Below, piece by piece: positions 8,101 through 16,239 of a stretch of 64,000 bases of DNA (its first letter is position 1; the number at the start of each line of letters is the position of its first letter). Origin of the DNA: Cohnella sp. WQ 127256. GTDB lineage: Bacteria; Bacillota; Bacilli; Paenibacillales; Paenibacillaceae. The DNA is taken from positions 310,001 to 374,000 of the forward strand of contig NZ_JAMZCY010000007.1 of the NCBI RefSeq assembly GCF_024519285.1, written 5' to 3'. The notes beneath the pieces were generated by a model. That model worked only from the letters and a program-made list of their open reading frames with translations, did not search any database and was not told the origin of the DNA. The position numbers and the translations under genes are program-made.

Positions 8101-10167
8101 GTGTACAATGCTCATATGAAAATGACACGCAAGTTCCTATTAGTATTCGTGTTAATCTTAATTCTGCCTACCGTTGCTATTCATCAAGCCATTGTCCGTT
8201 ATTCTGAACGGGTTATGCAGCTAAACATTATTGAGAACAACGAAATTATGGCTGAGTTGATTGTGAATCGAATGAACAGTGAGATGAATGACGTCGTTTC
8301 CCAACTGCAGCTAGTCGCCGGATTATCGGATCAACATGAGCTGAATCTCCCGGCTATGTATGCGAGAGCCAAACAAGCGATTTCCAAAAGCACGATTATC
8401 CAATCCATTTACTTCGTGGATACGAAACGTAATATGAAGTTCGAAGCTCCTTTTCGCCCACAATTACAAAATACAACCTACGATTATCCCAAGTTCGATC
8501 ATGTCAAATGGAGCTATACGTATGTCGTATCAGGTCTTGTCAGTAATGTGCGAACTGAGAAAACGGCCACGGTCGCCATACCGGTGTTCTACGACGATCG
8601 TCAATTTCTTGGGGTGCTGGTTGCAGAATTAAGCCGTAACTTTTTATCCAATATCTTAAGAAGCACGAGTGAAACACGGGAAGGTTTCAGCTTCATAACC
8701 GATAGCGAAGGCAGAGTCATCGCCTCCACGCGCGATCAGGATTGGAACTTGGACTTCTCCGAAGAGCCGATCGTCCGACTGCTAATGAAAGGAGACTCCG
8801 GCTCCGTGCAGGAAGGCTATCGCGGCACGCCAAGTGTTATGACTTACCAGACCATGAGGGAAAATTGGGGGCTAGCGCTCGGGGTTCCGGAGAAATTTGC
8901 ATTCACGTCAGTGAAAACGCTTTCGAAGGCGCTTACTTATAGTTTTTTGGGGATCTTCACTCTTATTATGTGTCTCATTCTTGTTGGAGGCCGGCAAATC
9001 CTTGTTCCAATCTTGAAGCTGACCAAGTTCGCGCAACGTATTCAAAGTCAGAAAGCGCCATCTCCGCTTCCCGAGCCAATGATGAAGCGTAAAGATGAGA
9101 TCGGGGAGCTTATTCGCTCGCTTCAGGACATGAATGACCGCGTTGCCCGAACTCATCGATTTCTCCACGATATCGTCGAGGGCATTCCTTATTCGCTTAT
9201 TACTTTGAACGAAGCTGGAGAAGTTACCCGAGTGAATAGGAAATGGATCGATTTGTTCGGATTAACAGAGGAAAAGTGGGAAGGGAAGAGGTTGGAGGAG
9301 CTGTCAGAGTATGGATTCCTGACGATGGATGCGAATTCTGGGGATAAAGAGGTCGCATGGACGGACGGAGAAGGAGTTACACGTATTCTTAAAATCGTCA
9401 CTGCAGCTTTCTCAGACGGCGTCCTTGCGGTTGTTCAAGATATTTCGCAAATTCGGATGCTGGAATCGCATTTCAAGCAAAGCGAGCAGCTCGCGTTAAT
9501 CGGACAAATCACAACGGGTATCGCTCATGAACTCAAAAATCCACTTGCTGTTCTATCCAGTTCGTCCGAGCTATTGAGAGAAGAGATCGAACTCAATCCA
9601 GATTCCGAGTGGGTGCCTACGCTCGTCCATGACATCGATAGCGAAATTTCTCGAATGACCTTGATCGTCAACGAGTTTCTGACCTTAGCAAAGACGAAGA
9701 AGGAAGCAACGGTTCCCGTTCATTTGGATCAATTGCTCAATCGTGTCCTCCACTTGCTCAGGATTAAATTTAATGAACTGGGTATTACGGTGGAACGGAA
9801 TTTTGCCGTGACGGTCCCGACGATTAACGGGAAGACAAACAAGCTCATTCAAGTGTTTCTGAATTTGCTGGTTAACAGCATGGAAGCAATGCCGCGCGGA
9901 GGAACGATTGATATTCGAATAGGCGTTCTTTCCTCTGAAGTATGGGTCGAGATCGCGGACGAGGGCGAAGGTATCTCGGAGGAGCATTTGCAATGGCTGT
10001 TCAATCCATTCTTTTCGACTAAAGAAACAGGCAATGGACTTGGCTTGTCCATCGCCCAGGATATCATGAAGGAGCATGGCGGCAGCTTGGAAATGAATAG
10101 CGTTAGTAATAGAGGGACGGCGGTCAAATGCCGATTTCCCCTTGGTATGAAGGAGGTAATCAGATGA
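8101..10167 (+). CDS. Membrane sensor histidine kinase (Cache-like sensor, HAMP, PAS, HisKA, HATPase)
   Basis: 688-residue kinase. TM1 spans about residues 11-30, an extracellular region of about 250 residues looks like a double-Cache sensor, TM2 is around 285-308, then HAMP, a PAS domain (HDIVEGIPYSLITLNEAGEV), a HisKA dimerisation domain with the phosphoacceptor His476 in GIAHELKNPL, and an ATPase domain with N box (NLLVNSMEAM), G1 (DEGEGIS) and G2 (GNGLGLSIAQ). The start is uncertain: GTG 8101, ATG 8116 and ATG 8122 are in frame and none has a strong ribosome site. The stop overlaps the start of the response regulator (ATGA), so the two are coupled partners. Confidence 0.93.
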   Translation: MYNAHMKMTRKFLLVFVLILILPTVAIHQAIVRYSERVMQLNIIENNEIMAELIVNRMNSEMNDVVSQLQLVAGLSDQHELNLPAMYARAKQAISKSTIIQSIYFVDTKRNMKFEAPFRPQLQNTTYDYPKFDHVKWSYTYVVSGLVSNVRTEKTATVAIPVFYDDRQFLGVLVAELSRNFLSNILRSTSETREGFSFITDSEGRVIASTRDQDWNLDFSEEPIVRLLMKGDSGSVQEGYRGTPSVMTYQTMRENWGLALGVPEKFAFTSVKTLSKALTYSFLGIFTLIMCLILVGGRQILVPILKLTKFAQRIQSQKAPSPLPEPMMKRKDEIGELIRSLQDMNDRVARTHRFLHDIVEGIPYSLITLNEAGEVTRVNRKWIDLFGLTEEKWEGKRLEELSEYGFLTMDANSGDKEVAWTDGEGVTRILKIVTAAFSDGVLAVVQDISQIRMLESHFKQSEQLALIGQITTGIAHELKNPLAVLSSSSELLREEIELNPDSEWVPTLVHDIDSEISRMTLIVNEFLTLAKTKKEATVPVHLDQLLNRVLHLLRIKFNELGITVERNFAVTVPTINGKTNKLIQVFLNLLVNSMEAMPRGGTIDIRIGVLSSEVWVEIADEGEGISEEHLQWLFNPFFSTKETGNGLGLSIAQDIMKEHGGSLEMNSVSNRGTAVKCRFPLGMKEVIR

Positions 10168-11438
10168 CGAAGCCCGGCGTATTAATCGTTGACGATGAAA
10201 TCAAGTTGTGCCGAAATATTGCCCTGAAGCTGAAACGCGAAGGCTATGTTACTTACGAAGCTTATGACGGTAAATCCGCAATTCGGAAAATTCAGCAGCA
10301 GCCGATTCGTGTCGTGATCCTCGATTTTATGCTTACGGATATGACAGGGCTGGAAGTACTGAAGAAAATCAAGGAGCTTTCTCCCGAAACGAGGGTATTC
10401 ATGCTAACTGCATACGGTAATGTAGAGAATGCCGTATTGGCGATAAAATGGGGGGCTTGTGATTATTTGAATAAGCCGTTCGACCTGAAGCAACTAGCAG
10501 AGATCGTGAGGGATTGCTACGAGTCGCTGGATGAGCTCTCAGGGGAAGTTGTATTCAAGAGTCCTAAGATGCAGGCGGTAAGGGGGATTCTGGACCGGAT
10601 CACGATGACGGACGCTCCGGTACTTCTATTCGGCGAGAGCGGTGTAGGTAAGACGACGTTGGCCAAATGGATTCACATCAATAGCCGAAGGAAGGATCAG
10701 CAGTTTCTTTACGTCAATTGCAGCTCAATGCCGGAAGCGATGCTGGAACGAGAATTGTTCGGGGCTTCGGGCAAAGCAATCGCAGCGGATGGAGGAACCT
10801 TGTTTCTCGACGAGATCGGAAGCCTGACACCACTGAACCAAGCCCATCTTTATCGTCTAATTGAAGAGAAAAGCATTATCTCTCCGGATACTCAAGAACG
10901 AAAAACGGTGAACGTAAGGCTTGTCACCTCATCTGGACAGCCGTTGAAGCTGCTCGTGAAGGAAGGCCGTTTCCGTGATGATCTCTATTACCTGCTTAAT
11001 TTGGTGGAAATGGAGCTTCCTCCACTAAGAGAAAGAAGAGAGGATATTCCGTTACTAGTCGGCCAGAAGTTAGCTCATTTGAATATTAAATACGGTAAGC
11101 CGCTTACGGTTTCCGAAGAGCTTATGGAATTGATGGTCGATTTACCTTGGCATGGTAACATCAGTGAACTGATGAACTTGATCGAACGGATGCACCTTCT
11201 CAAGGTGAATGGGGCACTTGTCGTCGAGGATTTACCTTCATCACTGGTCGGACAATATTCGAAATCGATCGAGGATTTGCAGCTTCAAGGGAAGCTGTAT
11301 GACGTGCTGGAAGAAGTTGAGGGACGCATGATTACAGATGCGCTGGATAAGACAGGCGGCAACCAGAGCAAAGCTGCAGAGCTGCTGGGTATCTCTCGAA
11401 ATGCACTTATTTATAAAATGAAGAGGATTGAGCGATGA
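10164..11438 (+). CDS. NtrC-like response regulator lacking the GAFTGA loop
   Basis: 424 residues: receiver domain (acidic pocket DDE at 10-12, phospho-Asp54 in VVILDFML, Thr82, Lys104), AAA+ domain (Walker A GESGVGKTT 157-165; Walker B GGTLFLDEIG 210-219) and a C-terminal Fis-type helix-turn-helix (NQSKAAELLGISRNALIYK). The start ATG 10164 follows AAGGAGG. The striking feature is the stretch between ELFG (ends 200) and GGTLFLDEI (starts 210): only nine residues remain where sigma-54 activators have about 25 including GAFTGA. The second arginine of the usual FREDLYYRLN motif is also replaced (FRDDLYYLLN). It is therefore unlikely to activate sigma-54 promoters and may work with sigma-A RNA polymerase or as a repressor. 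Confidence 0.93.
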   Translation: MTKPGVLIVDDEIKLCRNIALKLKREGYVTYEAYDGKSAIRKIQQQPIRVVILDFMLTDMTGLEVLKKIKELSPETRVFMLTAYGNVENAVLAIKWGACDYLNKPFDLKQLAEIVRDCYESLDELSGEVVFKSPKMQAVRGILDRITMTDAPVLLFGESGVGKTTLAKWIHINSRRKDQQFLYVNCSSMPEAMLERELFGASGKAIAADGGTLFLDEIGSLTPLNQAHLYRLIEEKSIISPDTQERKTVNVRLVTSSGQPLKLLVKEGRFRDDLYYLLNLVEMELPPLRERREDIPLLVGQKLAHLNIKYGKPLTVSEELMELMVDLPWHGNISELMNLIERMHLLKVNGALVVEDLPSSLVGQYSKSIEDLQLQGKLYDVLEEVEGRMITDALDKTGGNQSKAAELLGISRNALIYKMKRIER

Positions 11439-12358
11439 AGCGGTTGATTTCGGCGCTTGCGCTGCTTGTGCTTCTTACAGCGTGCCAAGGGGGGAAGGAA
11501 AACACACTCCAACCGGACATGTTTGCCCCGAAAGGAGACATCACGATAGGCTCGAAATCGTTGACTGAGCAGTATTTGCTAATGAAAATGAGTTCGCTCC
11601 TGCTCAAGGACAAAGGCTATAAGGTGAACGAGATGGTGTTCTTGGACAGTCCCGCGATCCGATCCGCCATGGAAGCGGGCGTAGCCGATCTCTACTGGGA
11701 GTACACAACGACCGCTAGAATCTTTTATCATAAAGAGACGCCCCTGTACGAGCCCGATGACGCTTATCGCGAGGTTTCTAGGACGGATGCAACTAAGGGC
11801 ATCGTGTGGTTGTCTAAGAGTACATTTAACAGCAGTTGGGCTCTTCTCATGCGCAAAGACATTTCCGAGCAGCTCGAAATTTTTCGGATTAGTGATCTTG
11901 CTGAGTATACTCGTGCCCGTAATACGAAAATGAAGTTCGCCACGAACGCCGAATATTTGCAGCGGGAAGACGGGCTTGAGCGACTAAAAACAATCTATGA
12001 TTTCTCGTTGCCGGACGATCAGGTCGTTGCGATCGATTCTGATCTGCTATCCCAGACGGTCAAGGATGGCCGGGTAGACGTCGCGGTTGGCATGGCATCG
12101 GACCCGCGAATTAAGAAAAATGATCTGGTCATCCTCGAGGACGACCGCAAAGTATTTCCGCCTTACGACGCAGCGCCAGTTATTCTGGAAAAAACGCTAG
12201 AACGCTACCCGGATGTCCGCGAAACGATGGAAAGCCTTACAATGTTTATAACAAACGAGAACATGCTTGATCTCATGTATCAGGTTGATATTTTGCAGAA
12301 GGATATTACGAAAACATCTCGCGATTTTCTTGTTAAGCACAAGCTGCTGGAACCATAG
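11435..12358 (+). CDS. Glycine betaine/choline-type binding lipoprotein (OpuAC/ProX-like) in a two-component operon
   Basis: 307 residues with a lipoprotein signal (LLVLLTAC, lipid-modified Cys at about residue 17) and an OpuAC-family domain that begins ITIGSKSLTEQYLLMKMSSLLL. This fold binds quaternary amines through aromatic cages. The start overlaps the response-regulator stop (ATGA), so it belongs to the kinase operon and no permease or ATPase accompanies it. The likely role is a ligand-presenting sensor subunit for the kinase's extracellular domain rather than import. A related binding protein (16240-17160) with complete transporter is 4 kb downstream. The sensor role is inference. Confidence 0.88.
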   Translation: MKRLISALALLVLLTACQGGKENTLQPDMFAPKGDITIGSKSLTEQYLLMKMSSLLLKDKGYKVNEMVFLDSPAIRSAMEAGVADLYWEYTTTARIFYHKETPLYEPDDAYREVSRTDATKGIVWLSKSTFNSSWALLMRKDISEQLEIFRISDLAEYTRARNTKMKFATNAEYLQREDGLERLKTIYDFSLPDDQVVAIDSDLLSQTVKDGRVDVAVGMASDPRIKKNDLVILEDDRKVFPPYDAAPVILEKTLERYPDVRETMESLTMFITNENMLDLMYQVDILQKDITKTSRDFLVKHKLLEP

Positions 12359-12374
12359 GGTAACGTCAACATTA

Positions 12375-12417
12375 AGGCTGGAGATCCATCAGTTCATCGC
12401 TGAAGGAGCTCTAGCCT
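12375..12417 (+). terminator. Rho-independent terminator after the kinase operon
   Basis: Stem AGGCTGGAG / CTCTAGCCT (one G-T pair) with an inner TCAG/CTGA helix, immediately followed by A and eight T residues. It closes the kinase-regulator-lipoprotein operon. Confidence 0.9.
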
Positions 12418-12515
12418 ATTTTTTTTACTCACGCCATTTTTAGATTTAATTAAGTTTAGCTTAAGGTACAGCCTGCATGATAGATTCATAGAAAGCTTAA
12501 GGAGGAATAATAAAT

Positions 12516-12686
12516 ATGAACGAACAGCACACTCACGAAATAGTTGAGCCACACACACCGGTCACTTATATAATTGATTCTTCTCAGAGGAGTACATCGG
12601 ATCTACAGTCGTCATATGAAAAGGAGCTAAGCATGCAGAAGGATGTGACGCAACATTTCATAAGCGGTGGCAAACCCGAGACGTAA
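12516..12686 (+). CDS. Probable detached N-terminal segment of the HtrA-like protease
   Basis: 56-residue ORF with a strong site (AAGGAGG, 10 bases before ATG 12516). The product is hydrophilic and rich in His, Ser, Gln and acidic residues, like the cytoplasmic N-terminal tails of Paenibacillus HtrA proteins. It overlaps by 20 bases and in another frame the start of the protease domain ORF, which itself has no ribosome site. Removing one base in the AAACCC run near 12672-12677 would join the two frames smoothly (…SGGNPRRKNGRS…). I read it as the true start region of one gene broken by an indel, a sequencing error or a frameshift; an independent small protein cannot be excluded. Confidence 0.5.
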   Translation: MNEQHTHEIVEPHTPVTYIIDSSQRSTSDLQSSYEKELSMQKDVTQHFISGGKPET

Positions 12687-13572
12687 AAATGGGAGATCAG
12701 CGAGAACTCTGCTTGCGGCATTTTTAGCTGGTGCTGTCGTAATTGGAGGCTTATCCTATATGGCGGACAAAGAAAATTTGTTTAGCGGTAGCCAAATGGC
12801 AACAAACGGTGTAGTTAGCAACGTTAGTGGTTCATCGTTCCAGGATCCAGGAGTGACGACGGCCGCACTTAATACTAACGAAAGTATGGCAACCGTGTAT
12901 GAGGCAGCTAGTCCAGCTGTTGTAAAAATCGAAAACTATACGTCGGTAGTACCTACAAGTTCACGAAATGGCTTGCGAGCTGGTCAAATGGGGCGTCAGC
13001 AACAGCAGCAAAGTAGTGAGCTAGCGCTAGCAGGCACGGGATCCGGTTTTTTATTCAAGAAGGATGGATATATTCTGACCAATGAACATGTCATTGCGGA
13101 TGCCCAACAGGTTAAGGTTACCGTGCAAGGCTATGATGAGCCTCTTATTGCGAAAGTCGTTGGCACAAGCCCCGAGCAGGATTTAGCCGTACTGAAGGTG
13201 GAAAGTCCAGATGGGAGTGACTTCCCTGCACTCACACTCGGCCATTCAGATGATACGAGTATCGGAGATTGGGTTGTAGCAATTGGTAATCCCTATGGAC
13301 TCGATCACACGCTAACGATGGGTGTACTTAGCGCGAAGGAACGTCCTATAACGATTACAGATGAGGAGGGAGAGCATAACTTTGAACATCTCTTGCAAAC
13401 AGATGCATCGATTAACCCTGGCAACTCAGGTGGCCCTCTTCTTAATGAGAAGGGAGAAGTGATAGGGATTAACACAGCTGTTAATTCCGAGGCACAAGGC
13501 ATCGGCTTCGCAATTCCGACAACGACAATCATGAATGTGCTGGATGACCTGATGACAACAAATTCACTGTAA
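12667..13572 (+). CDS. HtrA-like S1C serine protease without PDZ domain (start region in doubt)
   Basis: 301 residues from GTG 12667: a basic segment (NPRRKNGRSAR), one membrane helix (TLLAAFLAGAVVIGGLSYM), a Ser/Asn-rich linker and a trypsin-like domain. The catalytic triad is visible as His in LTNEHVIAD, Asp in EQDLAVLKV and Ser in INPGNSGGPL. Family members normally continue into a PDZ domain of about 90 residues; here the stop comes directly after the protease domain (IMNVLDDLMTTNSL). The GTG has no ribosome site and the frame is closed by TAA at 12661-12663, so expression probably needs the upstream 12516 ORF, by frameshift or reinitiation. It would act at the outer face of the membrane in protein quality control. 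Confidence 0.8.
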   Translation: MANPRRKNGRSARTLLAAFLAGAVVIGGLSYMADKENLFSGSQMATNGVVSNVSGSSFQDPGVTTAALNTNESMATVYEAASPAVVKIENYTSVVPTSSRNGLRAGQMGRQQQQQSSELALAGTGSGFLFKKDGYILTNEHVIADAQQVKVTVQGYDEPLIAKVVGTSPEQDLAVLKVESPDGSDFPALTLGHSDDTSIGDWVVAIGNPYGLDHTLTMGVLSAKERPITITDEEGEHNFEHLLQTDASINPGNSGGPLLNEKGEVIGINTAVNSEAQGIGFAIPTTTIMNVLDDLMTTNSL

Positions 13573-13595
13573 GCTTAGCCTCAAAAGAATAATTG

Positions 13596-13659
13596 TAAAA
13601 TCGAAGTAAGCTATCTCTAAGGTCTAATCCGACCTTAGAGATAGCTTACTTCGATTTTA
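13596..13659. repeat. Very long perfect hairpin (29-bp arms, 6-base loop)
   Basis: Two 29-base arms, perfectly complementary, flank the loop TAATCC (13625-13630); arms start TAAAATCGAAG and end CTTCGATTTTA. It begins 23 bases after the protease stop. The stem includes the terminal TTTT, and no T-tract follows (GCGTCTAAG), so it is longer than and different from a normal intrinsic terminator. It may still end transcription in both directions, or act in RNA stability. Confidence 0.85.
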
Positions 13660-13752
13660 GCGTCTAAGAGCATAGGTATGCGCTTACGTAAACCAATGAA
13701 ATTGCACATTTTTTTTACACCTTTTTGCCTAATCTTTGCGCAGCTGACCGTC

Positions 13753-13768
13753 TGTGCAGGCTGTCACA
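13753..13768. promoter_or_regulatory. Possible Crp/Fnr-type site upstream of the amine-catabolism operon (one mismatch)
   Basis: TGTGC-N6-TCACA, nine of ten bases identical to the sites near 31918 and 34204, 46 bases before the first gene of the operon. No convincing -10 sits at the distance used by those promoters (13790 reads TAAAGC), so this is only a candidate. Confidence 0.3.
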
Positions 13769-13813
13769 AAATAGCCATAATGAGAATCGTAAAGCACACA
13801 GCGAGGTGAAAAC

Positions 13814-14950
13814 ATGAAAATCACAGCAATCGAAATTAAGCATTATTTACTACCATTGGACCCCCCCTTCAAAGCAGCATGGGACCCCAATCCTCGAAAA
13901 AAGTTTGCTTCCACCGTCGTACTCGTTCACACCGACGAAGGAATTACGGGTATTGGCTCTGGGGATCTTATGACAGGCTTCGAAGGGCACGAGCATTTGT
14001 TTATTGGTCAAGATCCATTTGCCATCGAACGCCATTCACAGATCATCGACAACATTGATTTTCATTACGGACGTTGTTGGCCGCTTGATTTGGCTTTGTG
14101 GGATCTCATGGGGAAAGCAACGGGGCAGCCGGTGTATAAGCTGCTTGGAGGACGCAACGATAAGATTCTTGCATACGCTTCCACTGGCGAGATGGTCACT
14201 CCGGAAGTACGTGCGGACCGTGCAGAGCGGTTGCTAGCCGAAGGATACAAGGCCATGAAGATTCGTTTTCACCACAAGGATGTGCGTGATGACATTAAGG
14301 TGGTCGAGGCGGTACGCAAAGCAGTTGGCAATCAGCTCGAAATTATGGTCGACGCTAATCAAGGCTGGAAGATGCCTTGGGACACAGAACCAACTTGGGA
14401 TCTGAAAAAAGCGTATCAAGTCGCGAAGGAGCTGGAACAGCTAGGAGTATTCTGGCTAGAAGAACCATTGCAAAGCCACGATTTCCGCGGACTAGCTAAG
14501 CTAAGGGAAATGGTCGGGGGAATCCGAATAGCCGGAGGAGAGATGAATCGTCGGATGCACGATTTCCGGGAGATGAATTTTCTTGGCTCACTCGACGTTT
14601 ACCAGCCCGATGTCGCTCTCACAGGTGGAATTACGCAAGTAAGGAAAATCGCTGATATGGTGCAGGCAAGCGGTGCTTGGTTCAGTCCTCATACGTGGAC
14701 GAATGGTATCGGCGTTATGGCGAACTTACATCTGGCTGCGGCAATCAGCCATTGCCCGTATCTCGAACTCCCGTACGATCCGCCTTCTTGGACTCCGGAA
14801 CGTCGTGACTTCATCCAGCAAGACAAGTTAATCATCGATTCCGAGGGCTATCTCCATCTGCCTCAAACACCAGGGCTAGGAGTGGAATTGGATTTGGAGG
14901 CTGTCGAGCGATACGCCTATAACAAGTTTTATGTAGGTGAGTCCACATGA
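13814..14950 (+). CDS. Enolase-superfamily enzyme, mandelate racemase-like subgroup
   Basis: 378 residues with an N-terminal capping domain and a (beta/alpha)7-beta barrel. Likely metal ligands are Asp180 (VDANQGW), Glu216 (WLEEPL) and Glu243 (IAGGEMN). Acid/base candidates are Lys149 in a KxR motif (MKIR) and the His293/Asp266 dyad (FSPHTW; YQPDV), the arrangement of the mandelate racemase subgroup, whose members abstract a proton alpha to a carboxylate (racemases, epimerases, sugar-acid dehydratases). The start has GAGGTG 7 bases upstream. It is the first gene of the operon and overlaps the permease start (ATGA). Substrate unknown; as first enzyme beside a betaine-type importer it could epimerise or dehydrate the imported compound. 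Confidence 0.88.
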   Translation: MKITAIEIKHYLLPLDPPFKAAWDPNPRKKFASTVVLVHTDEGITGIGSGDLMTGFEGHEHLFIGQDPFAIERHSQIIDNIDFHYGRCWPLDLALWDLMGKATGQPVYKLLGGRNDKILAYASTGEMVTPEVRADRAERLLAEGYKAMKIRFHHKDVRDDIKVVEAVRKAVGNQLEIMVDANQGWKMPWDTEPTWDLKKAYQVAKELEQLGVFWLEEPLQSHDFRGLAKLREMVGGIRIAGGEMNRRMHDFREMNFLGSLDVYQPDVALTGGITQVRKIADMVQASGAWFSPHTWTNGIGVMANLHLAAAISHCPYLELPYDPPSWTPERRDFIQQDKLIIDSEGYLHLPQTPGLGVELDLEAVERYAYNKFYVGEST

Positions 14951-15567
14951 GTTACCTATTCAACAATCCAGATAGGGTAATGCCGTTCTTCTGGGAGCAT
15001 CTGTCCCTCACCTTTACTTCCTTGCTCATCGCACTTTGTATTGCTTTGCCACTTGGCTTCCTAATCGCCAAGTATAAGAAGTTGCAAACACCGGTGACAA
15101 GCGTGCTTGGTATCATCTACACGATACCGAGCATGGCATTGTACGCTGCTCTTATTCCCTACACAGGACTAGGTGTAACGACGGCGACGATAGGCCTCGT
15201 AGCATACGCCCAGATGATTCTGGTGCGGAACGTGGTTGCCTCTATCAAAGGGATTGATCCAATGATGATAGAAGCGGCTAAAGGTATGGGGATGAGCAAA
15301 TGGCAAATTATTTTCAAAATTGAGGTTCCATTGGCCATACCCGTGATCATCGCCGGGATCCGGGTTGCCACGGTATCCATCATCTCGATTGCAACGGTAG
15401 CGGCTTGGATTGGAGCCGGTGGACTAGGGCGATTGATTTTTCAAGGCTTGAATCATGATCACACCGGGAAAATCATTGCCGGAACGGTCACCATAGCGAT
15501 CTTAGCGATAGGGGCCGATTTGTTATTCCGTGTGATTGAAAAATTCCTCAGTCCGAGAACGAACTAA
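14947..15567 (+). CDS. Quaternary-amine ABC transporter permease 1 (OpuCB/ProW-like)
   Basis: 206-residue integral membrane protein with about six helices and the conserved cytoplasmic loop of the permease (EAAKGMGMSKWQIIFKIEVP), which docks to the ATPase. Length and motif match the single-domain permeases of the OpuB/OpuC (ProW) family. Translation is coupled to the enolase-like gene (ATGA overlap). Together with 15582-16220, 16240-17160 and 18632-19582 it forms a complete importer for a betaine-like or choline-like molecule. Confidence 0.93.
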   Translation: MSYLFNNPDRVMPFFWEHLSLTFTSLLIALCIALPLGFLIAKYKKLQTPVTSVLGIIYTIPSMALYAALIPYTGLGVTTATIGLVAYAQMILVRNVVASIKGIDPMMIEAAKGMGMSKWQIIFKIEVPLAIPVIIAGIRVATVSIISIATVAAWIGAGGLGRLIFQGLNHDHTGKIIAGTVTIAILAIGADLLFRVIEKFLSPRTN

Positions 15568-15581
15568 CGGAGGTGTGAACT

Positions 15582-16220
15582 GTGAAAGTCATTGATCAAA
15601 TCCGTGAATATTTCGATGGGAACACGCCTGTCTTCATCGCGAATATGAAGACACACATTTGGCTAAGCTCCTTCTCCATGATTGCAGCAATGCTGATCTG
15701 TATTCCTTTAGGGATATGGATTTCGAGAAAGCTCAAGGTCGCGAACTACATTATCAATGCGATTAATATTTTCCGAGTCATTCCCAGCTTGGCGATTATG
15801 GCGTTAGCGATGCCTCTGCTAGGAGTCGGGTTCACCCCCGCAGCGTTAGCATTAACGATTCTGGCAGGTCCACCTATTCTCATCAACACGTACGTGGCCT
15901 TTCGGGAAATTAATCCCGCCGTTAAGGAAGCCGCTTATGGCATGGGTATGACACCATTGCAGACGATCTGGAAAATTGAGCTGCCCTTGGCACTTCCCGT
16001 CATGCTGGCGGGCATCCGAACGGCTTCAGTTGAAATTATTGCAAGCGCTACCTTAGCCGTACTTATTGGTGGCGGGGGGCTAGGCAGTTACATCATCAAC
16101 GGAGTTAGCATGATGTCCAAAAGCTATTTATTAATTGGAGCTGTACCCGTTGCATTGCTTGCGATCCTAAGTGAAGTTATTTTCAGCTTTTTACAACGCA
16201 AAACCAACTATTCGCACTAG
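15582..16220 (+). CDS. Quaternary-amine ABC transporter permease 2 (OpuCD-like)
   Basis: 212-residue permease paralogous to the preceding gene, with the loop EAAYGMGMTPLQTIWKIELP. The start is GTG 15582, 6 bases after GGAGGTG, and the gene follows 14 bases after its partner. OpuC-type systems use two different permease subunits, and this order (permease, permease, binding protein) is a variant of that layout. Confidence 0.92.
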   Translation: MKVIDQIREYFDGNTPVFIANMKTHIWLSSFSMIAAMLICIPLGIWISRKLKVANYIINAINIFRVIPSLAIMALAMPLLGVGFTPAALALTILAGPPILINTYVAFREINPAVKEAAYGMGMTPLQTIWKIELPLALPVMLAGIRTASVEIIASATLAVLIGGGGLGSYIINGVSMMSKSYLLIGAVPVALLAILSEVIFSFLQRKTNYSH

Positions 16221-16239
16221 GAAAAGGGAGAGGTCATCA

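Noticed and set aside
9685..10077. 130-codon minus-strand frame inside the histidine kinase gene
   Set aside because: Antisense shadow of a well-defined kinase; no ribosome site or recognisable domain.
10164..13814. Sigma-54 (-24/-12) promoter near the NtrC-like regulator
   Set aside because: No TGGCAC-N5-TTGCA-like element was found upstream of the neighbouring genes, consistent with the missing GAFTGA loop.
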